Source: Candidatus Methanosuratincola sp.
Lineage (GTDB): Archaea > Thermoproteota > Methanomethylicia > Methanomethylicales > Methanomethylicaceae
Assembly: GCA_014361455.1 (NCBI GenBank)
Contig: JACIVP010000002.1
Span: forward strand, 1 to 64,000
Direction: 5' to 3'
Length of the DNA stretch: 64,000 bases
Shown here: in pieces, positions 25,965 to 34,438 of the stretch
Numbering within the stretch: position 1 is the stretch's first letter
Layout: each line of letters begins with the position of its first letter
Translations under genes and position numbers: made by a program
Notes under the pieces: generated by a model
Told to the model about the DNA's origin: nothing
What the model saw: the letters and a program-made list of their open reading frames with translations, nothing else
Databases searched by the model: none

Positions 25965-26637
25965 TTCCCATCAACATCGGCGTGACGTAGGTCTCCATTA
26001 TTGCAGCGACGAACAGTAGAATTGTCGAGAGGACGAAGAGTTTCACGGAGCCTTCAAAGTCATTTGATATAGAAAACTCGCTCCGACCTATCATAGATCT
26101 TATCTTTTTTAGTGTGGCGACGCCAAACCTGAGGGCAGCTGCGGCTGCGATCACCAAGGCGGGCATCTCGAACACCCCATGCGGGGCGAGAGAGGCAAGC
26201 GCAGCCACAAGGGAAACCTCGTTGGCAACGATCGTCCCAACCATCCCGAGAATGTAACCATTGAGCAGGAGTACTGCGGCAGGCATAATGATCAGCGGCC
26301 CCAAGATGAACGTCATCCCTGTGGTCAGGAGGTTCTTGAAGAAGAGGAATACCACTGTGAACGGCTGGTAAGGTACGTAGAACTGGGAGATGGACTCCAA
26401 TTCTTCGAATATTGAGTCCAGCCCTCCATCGAATATCGAGCCCGACCCCTCAGTCCCCACCGAGGATCCGCCAACAATTCCGAAAGCCATCCCCACTATG
26501 AAGAGCGCAGCAGCGAGGGCTAGGTACTTCAGATTCTCTCTCACTAGGCTCGCCTTACTCGATGAAACCGCAGGGCTTGTGCCAATGGGCAAGCCCTGAT
26601 CTGCAGAATTGCCTCTAATCGGGATCATCTTGCTCAC
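25954..26637 (-). CDS. stage II sporulation protein M family membrane protein
   Basis: 227 residues with about five membrane segments. ILGPLIIMPAAVLLLNGYILG and LAPHGVFEMPALVIAAAAALRFG are hallmarks of the SpoIIM/DUF95 family, common in archaea and of unknown role. It starts with a GTG that overlaps the stop of the acetyltransferase gene (GTGA). Confidence 0.88.
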   Translation of the reverse strand: MSKMIPIRGNSADQGLPIGTSPAVSSSKASLVRENLKYLALAAALFIVGMAFGIVGGSSVGTEGSGSIFDGGLDSIFEELESISQFYVPYQPFTVVFLFFKNLLTTGMTFILGPLIIMPAAVLLLNGYILGMVGTIVANEVSLVAALASLAPHGVFEMPALVIAAAAALRFGVATLKKIRSMIGRSEFSISNDFEGSVKLFVLSTILLFVAAIMETYVTPMLMGISP

Positions 26638-26918
26638 TGCGCCAGCATACCATTGTGCTCAGGGTGTTTTTTAAAGTATTCCGCTGCAAATGGGCAGACA
26701 GGGACCACCCTAAGCCCGTTCTCCTTTGCGTGGCTTATCGCTGCCTCCACCAGCCTAGAGCCAACCCCCTTACCGCGGAACTTCTTAGGGACGTATGTCG
26801 AGTCAAGAAAAATCAGGTCCATTTCGGTGTGGTATGCCAACTCGGCCGAGCTTCTTGGGGAGAGCCTGATAGTGAATGCTTTACCCGTGTTCACCACTTC
26901 CATTTTGTGCACCGTCAT
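26634..26918 (-). CDS. small GNAT-family N-acetyltransferase
   Basis: 94 residues of the short YidJ/NATD1-like type: DSTYVPKKFRGKGVGSRLVEAAI is the acetyl-CoA loop (RGKGVGS), followed by VPVCPFAAEYFKKHPEH. The substrate is unknown. The start is ATG at 26918, or a second ATG (26903) that has GGTG in front. Translationally coupled to the SpoIIM-like gene. Confidence 0.88.
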   Translation of the reverse strand: MTVHKMEVVNTGKAFTIRLSPRSSAELAYHTEMDLIFLDSTYVPKKFRGKGVGSRLVEAAISHAKENGLRVVPVCPFAAEYFKKHPEHNGMLAQ

Positions 26919-26989
26919 TTTTATAGTAGTGGCGAGTGAATAAAAATAGATCGCCCATTCAGGTCAAAGGTCATTTTTGGGGTGTTTAC

Positions 26990-27646
26990 ATGAGAATCAG
27001 GTACCTGGGCCATGCAGGTTTCGAGATAACGATCGATGGCATAAATGTAGTCGTAGATCCTTTCATCTCGAGAAACCCTTCCTCGAAGCTGAGAGTGACA
27101 GAGGTCTCAAAGGCAGACATAGTTGCAGTCACGCACTCACACTTTGACCACTTTGGGGACGCTGCAGAGATAGCAAAGAGGGACGGGGCCTCTTTTGTGG
27201 CGGTATATGAAATCGCCGAGACTGCAGAGAAGGACGGGGTCTCGAGGACAGAAGCCGTGAATGTGGGTGGATGCTGCGTCGTGGAGGGGTTGAAAATATA
27301 CTGTACCCCCGCATTGCACACCGGAAATCCCTGCGGCTTCGTCTTCTCCGGGAGGGAGGGGGCAGTATACCATGCTGGGGACACCGGGCTATTCGGAGAT
27401 ATGAGGCAGGTAGGTGAGCTATACAGGCCCGACGTGGCGATGCTGCCAATAGGGGGGAGGTTTACCATGAACCCGGAGGAGGCAGCAATCGCCACCGGGC
27501 TCCTCAGCCCGAGGGTGGTGATACCGATGCACTACAACACATTTGATACCATAAAGCAAGATCCCCACCGTTTCGCTTCCCTAGTGAAGGAAAGGGCGGG
27601 CTCAAAGGTCATAATCATGGAGGAAGGGGAGAGAATCGAAATCTAG
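26990..27646 (+). CDS. metallo-beta-lactamase-fold hydrolase, UPF0173 family
   Basis: About 218 residues from the ATG with GGGGTG upstream. THSHFDHFGD provides the H-x-H-x-D-H metal site, TPALHTG and HAGDTGLFGDM the further ligands, and IPMHYNTFD the last His. Intact L-ascorbate-6-phosphate lactonase-like fold with unknown substrate. It ends 11 bp before the deoxyhypusine synthase gene. Confidence 0.9.
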   Translation: MRIRYLGHAGFEITIDGINVVVDPFISRNPSSKLRVTEVSKADIVAVTHSHFDHFGDAAEIAKRDGASFVAVYEIAETAEKDGVSRTEAVNVGGCCVVEGLKIYCTPALHTGNPCGFVFSGREGAVYHAGDTGLFGDMRQVGELYRPDVAMLPIGGRFTMNPEEAAIATGLLSPRVVIPMHYNTFDTIKQDPHRFASLVKERAGSKVIIMEEGERIEI

Positions 27647-27657
27647 GAAGGGGGACC

Positions 27658-28626
27658 ATGGGCAGAATGGACAAAGAGGAGAAAATGAGAGCAAGAGAGG
27701 GATTGCTTTCAAGAAAAGTCGAGGACCTTTCAGTCAGAGAAGGGATGACGGTAAGGGCCCTAGTAGATGGGTTCGACAGGATGGGCGGCTTTATGGCGCC
27801 CAAACTCAGTGAGGCTGCAAAGATCATGGAAGAGATGATGGGTGGGGAATGCGTCAAGTTCCTTTCTTTCACAGGCAACATAATCTCGACGGGGCTGAGG
27901 GGGGTGATCACCGAGCTAGTGAGGGGGGGCTGGGTCGACGCGATAGTGACGACCTGCGGTGCGCTGGACCACGATCTTGCAAGGGGCTTTGGCGCACGGT
28001 ACGCCTCAGGCGAGTTCGAGCTAGACGATGTGATGCTCAACGAACTGGAGATACACCGGCTCGGAAACGTCCTTATCCCGCTCGAGGACTACGGTCCATT
28101 GATAGAGAAGGTGATGAGGAAGGAGCTGCCCGGGATCCTTGAGGGGCGGTCGTCGATATCGCCTAGCGAACTGGCGATGGAATTCGGAAAGAGGATAGAG
28201 GATCGCAACTCCTTCCTAAGGGCTGCCTACGAGAAGGGGGTCCCGGTCTATGTCCCCGGGGTCATTGACGGTTCCTTTGGCACCACTCTCTTCTTCTATG
28301 CACAGACCAACAAGTTTAACCTCGACCTCTTCAGCGACATGAGCAAGATACTCAACACGGTCTTCGACTCGGAGAAGACGGGTGCTTTGATAATCGGGGG
28401 CGGGATAAGCAAGCACCACGTGATATGGTGGAACCAGTTCAAGGAAGGTCTGGATTACTGCATATACCTCACTACCGCACAGGAGTACGACGGTAGCCTC
28501 TCAGGCGCGCTGCCAAAGGAGGCTATCTCCTGGGGGAAGGTCAAGCCCAGAGCCAGGCACATCGCTGTGTTCGGGGACGTGACAATCACCCTGCCCCTGC
28601 TCGCCGGATCAATCATGAAGGGATAG
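27658..28626 (+). CDS. dys: deoxyhypusine synthase
   Basis: 322 residues. Transfers the aminobutyl group of spermidine to a lysine of aIF5A. NAD-site motifs FTGNIISTGLRG and TTCGALDHD are present, and the catalytic Lys is in GGGISKHH near residue 245. The C-terminus AQEYDGSLSGA and FGDVTITLPLL also match. Primase follows after 2 bp. Confidence 0.95.
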   Translation: MGRMDKEEKMRAREGLLSRKVEDLSVREGMTVRALVDGFDRMGGFMAPKLSEAAKIMEEMMGGECVKFLSFTGNIISTGLRGVITELVRGGWVDAIVTTCGALDHDLARGFGARYASGEFELDDVMLNELEIHRLGNVLIPLEDYGPLIEKVMRKELPGILEGRSSISPSELAMEFGKRIEDRNSFLRAAYEKGVPVYVPGVIDGSFGTTLFFYAQTNKFNLDLFSDMSKILNTVFDSEKTGALIIGGGISKHHVIWWNQFKEGLDYCIYLTTAQEYDGSLSGALPKEAISWGKVKPRARHIAVFGDVTITLPLLAGSIMKG

Positions 28627-28628
28627 GT

Positions 28629-29453
28629 TTGGTCAGGCTGAGGCACTGCTACCCAGTGAACCACAGGCCAGCCATGGTAAGGGAGAGGAGGCTTTACTAC
28701 AGCAGGCTCGACTTCCGGAAGGTCGAAGAATGGTTCAAGGAAAAGCCAGGAAGCCTCAGCAGGCCCATATTCCAACTCGACCCAGGAAACGAGTCTGGGT
28801 ACTTTAGGAAAAAGTACGCCGACAAGATTGGGAGGCTACTCTACTTCACAGTGGGATCCTTCAAGGAGCTGAGGGAAATGGTCCTCGAGTACCTCCCCGA
28901 GGACCTCTACTACGACCGGAACTTGTACAAAGACCAGGAGCGCTGTGCGGACTGCGACCGAAGGGGAGAAGGGTGCTTCGGCTGCAATGATCTGCTCGGG
29001 CAGGAGCTCATGTTCGATCTCGATCCAGAGAACATCGACTGCCCTAACTGCGGTTCCCTCGAGGAGAGGGTCAAGGGGCGTTCAATGTTCAAGTTCTGCT
29101 ACATCTGCTTCAACAGGGCGATCGATGAGACTGTAAGGCTCCACAATGAGCTGATTGGGCAGGGTTTCAGGGACCTCGCTGTCGTCTTCTCAGGAAGGGG
29201 CTTTCACATATATGTCCTTGATGAAGCCGGGTTGAAGATGGGATTCAGGGAGAGGAGGAGACTCGCGGAGGCATTGTTGGAGAGAGGGTACCCGATTGAT
29301 CAGTGGGTCACTGACGGCGAGGCACGTCTCGCAAGGGTCCCCTATTCACTGAATGGCCTAGTCAGCAGAGCGTGTGTCCCGGTAGAAATAGGAGAGATAA
29401 GAAAAAACAAATACTGGAGAGAGAAGCCTTTCATTCCGGATTTTTTACTTTAA
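28629..29453 (+). CDS. DNA primase small subunit-like protein (PriS family), compact
   Basis: 274 residues. ELMFDLDPENID is the catalytic DxD motif, VVFSGRGFHIYVLDE the SGxxG-H motif and VTDGEARLARVPYSLNG the last conserved block. Two Cys clusters, CADCDRRGEGCFGC before and CPNCG...CYIC after the DxD motif, could form zinc sites. Most archaeal PriS are around 330-350 residues, so this is short and the spacing is tight. Start TTG at 28629; an ATG at 28674 (VRERRLYYSRLDF) fits the family N-terminus equally well. PriL is not in the window. Confidence 0.8.
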   Translation: MVRLRHCYPVNHRPAMVRERRLYYSRLDFRKVEEWFKEKPGSLSRPIFQLDPGNESGYFRKKYADKIGRLLYFTVGSFKELREMVLEYLPEDLYYDRNLYKDQERCADCDRRGEGCFGCNDLLGQELMFDLDPENIDCPNCGSLEERVKGRSMFKFCYICFNRAIDETVRLHNELIGQGFRDLAVVFSGRGFHIYVLDEAGLKMGFRERRRLAEALLERGYPIDQWVTDGEARLARVPYSLNGLVSRACVPVEIGEIRKNKYWREKPFIPDFLL

Positions 29454-29455
29454 AT

Positions 29456-29515
29456 TTACTTCTTTTTTGCCTTTTCTTCCTTCTTCTTATATGACTTCTT
29501 TTTTGCTGCAGACAT
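29456..29515 (-). CDS. possible 19-residue lysine-rich peptide
   Basis: ATG to TAA in minus-strand frame encodes MSAAKKKSYKKKEEKAKKK. The bases before it contain GAGG and TATA-like AATTATATATG about 35 bp upstream. The composition recalls basic ribosomal tails. Alternatively this is only the T-rich terminator of the metallopeptidase gene read as protein. Confidence 0.3.
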   Translation of the reverse strand: MSAAKKKSYKKKEEKAKKK

Positions 29516-29598
29516 TTTTTATATGCCTCAACTAATAACGCAAATTTTTGCATATATAATTTTTTCTGTTAAAGGCGATAGATTTTTACTTATTTTCA

Positions 29599-29973
29599 TT
29601 ATTGCGATTTTAAACGTGAAAAGATTTCGTTGACTGCCCGGTTCGTAACGTATCCGCGGTGAGGCCTCAGCCCCCCGCCAAATGCTTTGGGGATGTGGAG
29701 CAGCTCGTGTATGACCACTTTCACTTTTTCTTCGTGGGGCAATCTGTCGAACCGCTCCGCAATGACTTCTATTATGTAGTGTGCCGATGTGTTCAGCCCC
29801 ATCTGCCAGATCTTCGGAAGCGAGTAGCACCTAGCGATCACCCTTTTTGACCTCGAGCCCCGGCTGCGAAAGCAGAGGACCCTGTCTGGGTCGATGTAGC
29901 TCATCCCAGCCTTCTTAATGACCTCCCTGACCATCTCATCCAAATCATCCGCAGGGTGATATGATATGCGCAT
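29599..29973 (-). CDS. putative zinc metallopeptidase (HExxH)
   Basis: 124 residues with VVIHELLHIPKAFGGGLRPHRG: HELLH plus a downstream His is a zincin-like site. It resembles archaeal COG4900 metallopeptidases of unknown role. The C-terminal tail is VNEIFSRLKSQ. Confidence 0.8.
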   Translation of the reverse strand: MRISYHPADDLDEMVREVIKKAGMSYIDPDRVLCFRSRGSRSKRVIARCYSLPKIWQMGLNTSAHYIIEVIAERFDRLPHEEKVKVVIHELLHIPKAFGGGLRPHRGYVTNRAVNEIFSRLKSQ

Positions 29974-30039
29974 CGTTATCGCCCATAGGATTCTTTCAGC
30001 GGAAATAAAAGGATGGGGATGGGTTAGGAAAAAGCGCGA

Positions 30040-30459
30040 CTAATGCCTACGCCGGCCTCTGCGCGAGTCGTCGTGGAAGAGTGGCCTGAACTTGGGTATC
30101 CGCTGGTCATAGGACCTGTTTGATATGTTGTTCTCGGTGTTTGCAATTACCTCTTCCTCAGACGGTTCGATCGCGCCATACCTTCCGGTGTTGAGTCGCA
30201 TATTGCCCCTGAAGAGTGATATGTAACCGTTCCTTATCCATACAGACTTTCCTATCTGCACCTTCTCTACGTCGCTGTCCCAGAGGCTCATCAGGACGCA
30301 CCCAGTAGGGTCGCCTACAAGAACCTCGGATACGCGGTGCTGGGAGCCGTCCTTTGTAGAAACTTCTCTCGGGGGGCTTATTTCAAGAATCTTAACGAGA
30401 AGATCCACGCCTCTTGAAGCGGGGTTCAATTCCTCTATCTTTTTTATTTCAGACATCAT
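30040..30459 (-). CDS. single-stranded DNA-binding protein, OB fold (crenarchaeal SSB type)
   Basis: 139 residues: one OB fold (VDLLVKILEISPPREV ... GDPTGCVLMSLWDSDVEKVQIG ... YISLFRGNMRLNTGRYG) and a flexible tail ending RRGRRRH. The single-OB layout with a disordered tail is that of Sulfolobus SSB. The Arg-rich tail differs from the usual acidic ends and may bind nucleic acid. Start is ATGATG. Confidence 0.85.
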   Translation of the reverse strand: MMSEIKKIEELNPASRGVDLLVKILEISPPREVSTKDGSQHRVSEVLVGDPTGCVLMSLWDSDVEKVQIGKSVWIRNGYISLFRGNMRLNTGRYGAIEPSEEEVIANTENNISNRSYDQRIPKFRPLFHDDSRRGRRRH

Positions 30460-30571
30460 TCAATCCAACTTTGTTGTTTAGTGCCACAGAATATGGTGGC
30501 TGAAAAAAGAAAATGGGCACCAGATAAATAAGCTTTCCCTTATTCCGTCTTTCCCTTCTTCCTTCCCTTGC

Positions 30572-31627
30572 TCACCGCTTCCTTTCGCCTTTCACAAAAG
30601 ATCGGAACCATTCCATGGACTCGTTCAGTGACGACCGTATAGGAGGGTTCTTGAACCCATAGGCTGAAACGCTTGTAAGCTGGCCGCCTATCCCCCTATC
30701 GATTGCGATCTTGACGCCCCTGATCACATCGATAAGCGTCCCAGCTCCGTTCGAACTGTCGTGGGTCCTCAAGTAGATGTCAATTATGACGTCGCTCCCG
30801 AGGCAGTTCTTGCCCTCGACATAGAAGTACCCGGTACGGCAGTCTTTCATGAACCCAACATAGTCAGACGTCCCGGTAGCAATCTTTGAATCGGCCGGAA
30901 GCATCTGCTGTATCGCTTCAGACTTTATCTTCCGCTTCTCTTCCCGTCTGAAGTCTTCCAGAACTCCGTACGCCTCGACGGTCCCGCCAATATCGAGCTG
31001 GTAGGTCTTGGTTATATCGACTCCTCTCTTGGCCAAGAAATCGAGGATCCCCATGTGGAAAACGGTGCCCCCAATCTGGCTCAGCAGGTCATCCCCCACT
31101 AGCGGCAGGCCCCTGTCTTCGAAGGATTCCGCCCACCGGTTGTCTGAGGCGATTCTGGCGGGAGTGCAGTTCACGAATGCGTACCCCGCCCTCAGGGCTG
31201 CATCAGCATAGAACTCAACCGCCTTTTGACAGCCTGTCGGCAGGAGGCACAGGAGGACATCGCCATCCAGGTCCTCGAGGTATGAAGGCACGTCTATGGG
31301 TGAGAAATCATCCACCCTGATCATGTCCTTCAGAACTCCGTCGGCTCCGTCCAGGACTGGGCCCTTCACCACATTGACTCCCGTGGAGGGGACTTCGCAG
31401 AACTTGGGGGCGACGTTGGGCTCAGCGAATATGGCTTCTGAGAGGTCCCGCCCAACCTTCCTGGAATCGACATCGATTGCTCCGACCACCAGTATGTCTG
31501 AAGGCTTGATTCCGCCGAGGTCATAGTGGATAAGCCCTTTCGGATTATCAGCATGGTAGCGGATGCTCTGAACCAAGGCTGAACAGCAGTTCCCAACACC
31601 CGCAACTACAACTTTGATCTTGCTCAA
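30572..31627 (-). CDS. ino1: myo-inositol-1-phosphate synthase
   Basis: About 351 residues from a TTG behind GAGGGAT; a TTG at 31645 would add six residues. Converts glucose 6-phosphate to inositol 1-phosphate for archaeal phosphoinositide lipids or solutes. NAD motif VVAGVGNCCSALVQ, then NCTPARIA, GDDLLSQIGGTVFHMGIL and the GTSDYVGF lysine region mark the family. Confidence 0.93.
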   Translation of the reverse strand: MSKIKVVVAGVGNCCSALVQSIRYHADNPKGLIHYDLGGIKPSDILVVGAIDVDSRKVGRDLSEAIFAEPNVAPKFCEVPSTGVNVVKGPVLDGADGVLKDMIRVDDFSPIDVPSYLEDLDGDVLLCLLPTGCQKAVEFYADAALRAGYAFVNCTPARIASDNRWAESFEDRGLPLVGDDLLSQIGGTVFHMGILDFLAKRGVDITKTYQLDIGGTVEAYGVLEDFRREEKRKIKSEAIQQMLPADSKIATGTSDYVGFMKDCRTGYFYVEGKNCLGSDVIIDIYLRTHDSSNGAGTLIDVIRGVKIAIDRGIGGQLTSVSAYGFKNPPIRSSLNESMEWFRSFVKGERKR

Positions 31628-31741
31628 GCATATCCCTCGCTGCAAGTGATCAGAGAGGATGTATTAAAATCAATTGTTTTGGAAAAACTATATTTTCTTA
31701 ACATTTTAACTGTTAAACAGCAATACTGAGAGCTGTAAAAA

Positions 31742-31890
31742 ATGGCAACGCAACCTGCCGAGCTGCAAGCGGCGTTGAAAGGCTTGAAAATGAGGACTCG
31801 GCGCTGAAGTTCATGGTGGAGCAGATCCTCGCTCTCCAGAAGCAGCTTGTTGAGAATGCTAGAATCAAGAGCGGATCAAAGGAATCCTAG
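31742..31890 (+). pseudogene. small coiled-coil protein, frameshifted
   Basis: The ATG frame gives MATQPAELQAALKGL and then breaks. One base further the sequence continues ENEDSALKFMVEQILALQKQLVENAR to a TAG at 31888. A one-base loss near 31790 explains it. It heads a three-gene cluster with an HTH protein and a ParA/MinD-like ATPase. Confidence 0.55.
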
Positions 31891-31911
31891 GCATCTGCAG
31901 ATGGGCTAGAC

Positions 31912-32124
31912 GTGAGTATCCTTTTGGCGCTGCCAGATCATCTGAGGAAGACGATGCTGGCGCTTGCCAAGTTGGTTGAAGCCCGTGCAGACGAGGTGGC
32001 AGAGATAACCCAGAGGACCAGGGCGATCGAGAGCGGCTATCTTAACCAACTCGTCAGGTTGGGCTACGTCAAGAAGATACGCAGGAAGCACCACCCTTCA
32101 TTAATCGTGAAGTATATCGAATGA
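31912..32124 (+). CDS. small helix-turn-helix protein
   Basis: 70 residues from GTG: LALPDHLRKTMLALAKLVEARADEVAEITQRTRAIESGYLNQLVRLGYVKKIRRKHH looks like a winged-helix domain. Its stop overlaps the ATG of the ATPase relic (ATGA). It is intact although both partner genes are broken. Confidence 0.65.
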   Translation: MSILLALPDHLRKTMLALAKLVEARADEVAEITQRTRAIESGYLNQLVRLGYVKKIRRKHHPSLIVKYIE

Positions 32125-32349
32125 TTATGAAGAAATTCGTCGCTATACACTCTTTCAAGGGGGGGGACCGGCAAGAGCTACTTGGCAGCAAACCTTGCGA
32201 CCATATATGCGCTCCAAGGGAAGAAGGCGTGCATCCTAGACATGGACTTTAGGGCGCCCACTCAGCACATCGTCTTCGAGCCGAAGGGCATAAAGCAGTG
32301 GCTAACTCGCGGTGATCGAAGGAATCCTCTCGTTCAGCATATCTTTTAG
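32121..32349 (+). pseudogene. ParA/MinD-like ATPase, frameshifted in the P-loop and truncated
   Basis: The start frame reads MIMKKFVAIHSFKGG and enters a run of eight G. With seven G the frame would continue TGKSYLAANLATIYALQGKKACILDMDFRAPTQ, the deviant Walker A of MinD/ParA. After about 70 codons the restored frame ends at TAG (32347), so the C-terminal two thirds are also lost. Confidence 0.75.
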
Positions 32350-32483
32350 GGCTGACTCCACCAGTGGAGCTCAGGATTTTCAAAGGGTCGTTTTTTGTCT
32401 ATCGGTCATGTAAATTATTTTGTAGCCGGAGTTATAAAAGAAAGACTGGTCAAGTGGATCAGATGCCTAGAACTTCCTCACTT

Positions 32484-33485
32484 CTATGATCGAAAAGCCC
32501 ACTTAAGGCTGCTAGATCGGAACAATGAGAGCAAGAGCACTAGCGAGATCGCTCCCGAGATCATTGTGAAAAAAAAGATCCCGGTGTAAATCCAGCCAAG
32601 CGGTGGCAGGCATACGGATGCCAAGGCAAGAGAGGGCCAGTAAGCGTTATAGAACCAGTGGATGAGGATGGCGCTCTCGAATCCATAGTTCAACGCAGAG
32701 AAGCCAAGCATCAAGCCTGCTAAAAAGGCAGTCAGGAACTTGCCCACCCCCACGCCCCAGAGGCTATGTGGGCATACGCAAATACGAGTGACGAGAGTGC
32801 GACCAGCGTTGCAAGAAAACCCCGCGGCACGTTTAATCTGTCCTTCCCGAACTCCTCAATAAAGAACCGCGGTTTGAACAAGGCAAGGAGGGTCCCTTTG
32901 ATCCCAATTTCGCAGCCGCGGGTCGAAAGGAGCAGGTAGACGGCGGTGGGGAGAAGCACAGGAAGCATCCTGAAGCCCAGCTCCTCGATTAATACTGAAT
33001 ATGATGAGAGAAAGATAGCCTCAAAGAGGTTATCGAAGGTCACGACCCCTACAGGCACTCCAAGCGACTCTTCAAAAAAATGGATCGCGTAGAATGAATA
33101 AAAAGAAACTGCCTGAGCAGATAAGGGGCATCAAAAGCAGGAAGTTCATCCCGAATAAATGCGCCCTGTGATTTAAGAAGTCAAGGGATGATCTGCAGAA
33201 ATTTGGGGCAGACGCTCCGGAGACTATAAACGCAAAAACGAAGAAGGACATCATGGATAGGAAAATCGGCATGGGACCGAACTGCTCAATGATCCAGGCA
33301 GGGACAAAACAAGACCCGAGGCGATCCGTGTTAAGGAGATACTGCCAACCATTCGAAGAGCACATGACCCAAATTGAGAAGACTAGAGAAAATAGGTATG
33401 TGAACAGTACGAATACTGCCAATAAGTAGTAGGCTCCCTTGAAGAAGCAAACCGAAGTGCTCCCCTTGCATCCATAAGGAACCAC
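32484..33485 (-). pseudogene. CPBP-family intramembrane protease, two frameshifts
   Basis: Three overlapping frames add up to one membrane protein. 33485 to about 33100 gives N-terminal segments (YYLLAVFVLFTYLFSLVF). The next frame gives FYSFYAIHFFEESLG, the catalytic IEELGFRML (EExxxR) and FAYAHIASG. After a shift near 32745 a third gives LTAFLAGLMLGFSALNYG and ESAILIHWFYN. The catalytic residues of the family are all recognisable, but no single frame encodes them. Confidence 0.75.
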
Positions 33486-33491
33486 ATTGAC

Positions 33492-34403
33492 TCAGAAGTG
33501 GATTCTGCCGACCAAGACGCGATTCCGGCTAACATCGGTCATGAACTCGACTCCCCTCAGCTTCGGCAGCTTCAGCAGGAAGTCCCGCTCGGTAAGCATA
33601 CCAATCGGCTTTTCGGATACAACAACCAGCGACCCTATGTTGGACGCTTTCATCACCTTCACGGCATCGCAGAGGTCTAGGTCAGGGTCCACAGTCTTTG
33701 GGTTCATTGTAGCGATCTTTGATATATTAACGCTCAGGAGGTATTCGGATAGGCCTTTATCTATGAGAGAGTCGACGTACTGGCTCGCGAGGAACCTGAT
33801 AATGTCTTTTACTGTGACGATACCCCAGATGTCCAGCCCCTTCGTTATCGGGATGCGCCTGATATCGTTTTTGATCATCACCCTCATCGCGTCCAAGAGG
33901 CTCGATCTGATGTCGAGGGTGACTAGAGGGGCAGACATGATCTCCGAGACCCTAACGAACATTTGCTGGGCATCAAAGAGACTGAAAAGGTGTCGCTCGG
34001 AAAGCACCCCCCAGATCGTGCCGTCCTCGTTCATAAGCGGGAGTACCCCTATATCATGCTTGGCCATTATGGACATCAGCTCTGGGAGTGTGGAGGAGAC
34101 CTTCCCGAGGATCGGTCTCCTGTTGACAATTGGTGCAATCGGTGAGGCGAGTACGGACTGGATGCTCCTCCCCGAAACGGCAAAAACTGAGGCGAATTTG
34201 TCCCCGCCTCCCAAGAAGTTCAGCAGGTCCTTTGCGGAAACTAGCCCAGTCAACTGTACTCCGTCCTCGGAGACGATGGCATGCCTGACGCTCTTCTCAT
34301 TCATCTGCTTAAGGGCATCCATCACCGATGCGTTCTCGGAGAGCACGACTGCCGGAGGGTGACGTGCGATCGTGGCTGCGGGGAAACAGCTCATCAGTAC
34401 CAC
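33492..34403 (-). CDS. four-CBS-domain protein
   Basis: About 303 residues made of four CBS motifs in two Bateman pairs (SVMDALKQMNEKSVRHAIV; TLPELMSIMAKHDIGVLPL; SLLDAMRVMIKNDIRRIPI; DLCDAVKVMKASNIGSLVVV). Such proteins bind adenosine nucleotides and regulate other proteins. GTG start at 34403, or ATG three codons in. It is divergent from the Cas2-like fusion gene, with start codons less than 40 bp apart. Confidence 0.88.
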   Translation of the reverse strand: MVLMSCFPAATIARHPPAVVLSENASVMDALKQMNEKSVRHAIVSEDGVQLTGLVSAKDLLNFLGGGDKFASVFAVSGRSIQSVLASPIAPIVNRRPILGKVSSTLPELMSIMAKHDIGVLPLMNEDGTIWGVLSERHLFSLFDAQQMFVRVSEIMSAPLVTLDIRSSLLDAMRVMIKNDIRRIPITKGLDIWGIVTVKDIIRFLASQYVDSLIDKGLSEYLLSVNISKIATMNPKTVDPDLDLCDAVKVMKASNIGSLVVVSEKPIGMLTERDFLLKLPKLRGVEFMTDVSRNRVLVGRIHF

Positions 34404-34438
34404 TGTCGATTTATTGGGGCAGGTTAAAGTTAAAGTTG

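Noticed and set aside
32355-32368. Palindrome CTCCACCAGTGGAG as an operator
   Set aside because: It lies just behind the ParA relic with no promoter or intact gene to control; short palindromes of this size arise by chance.
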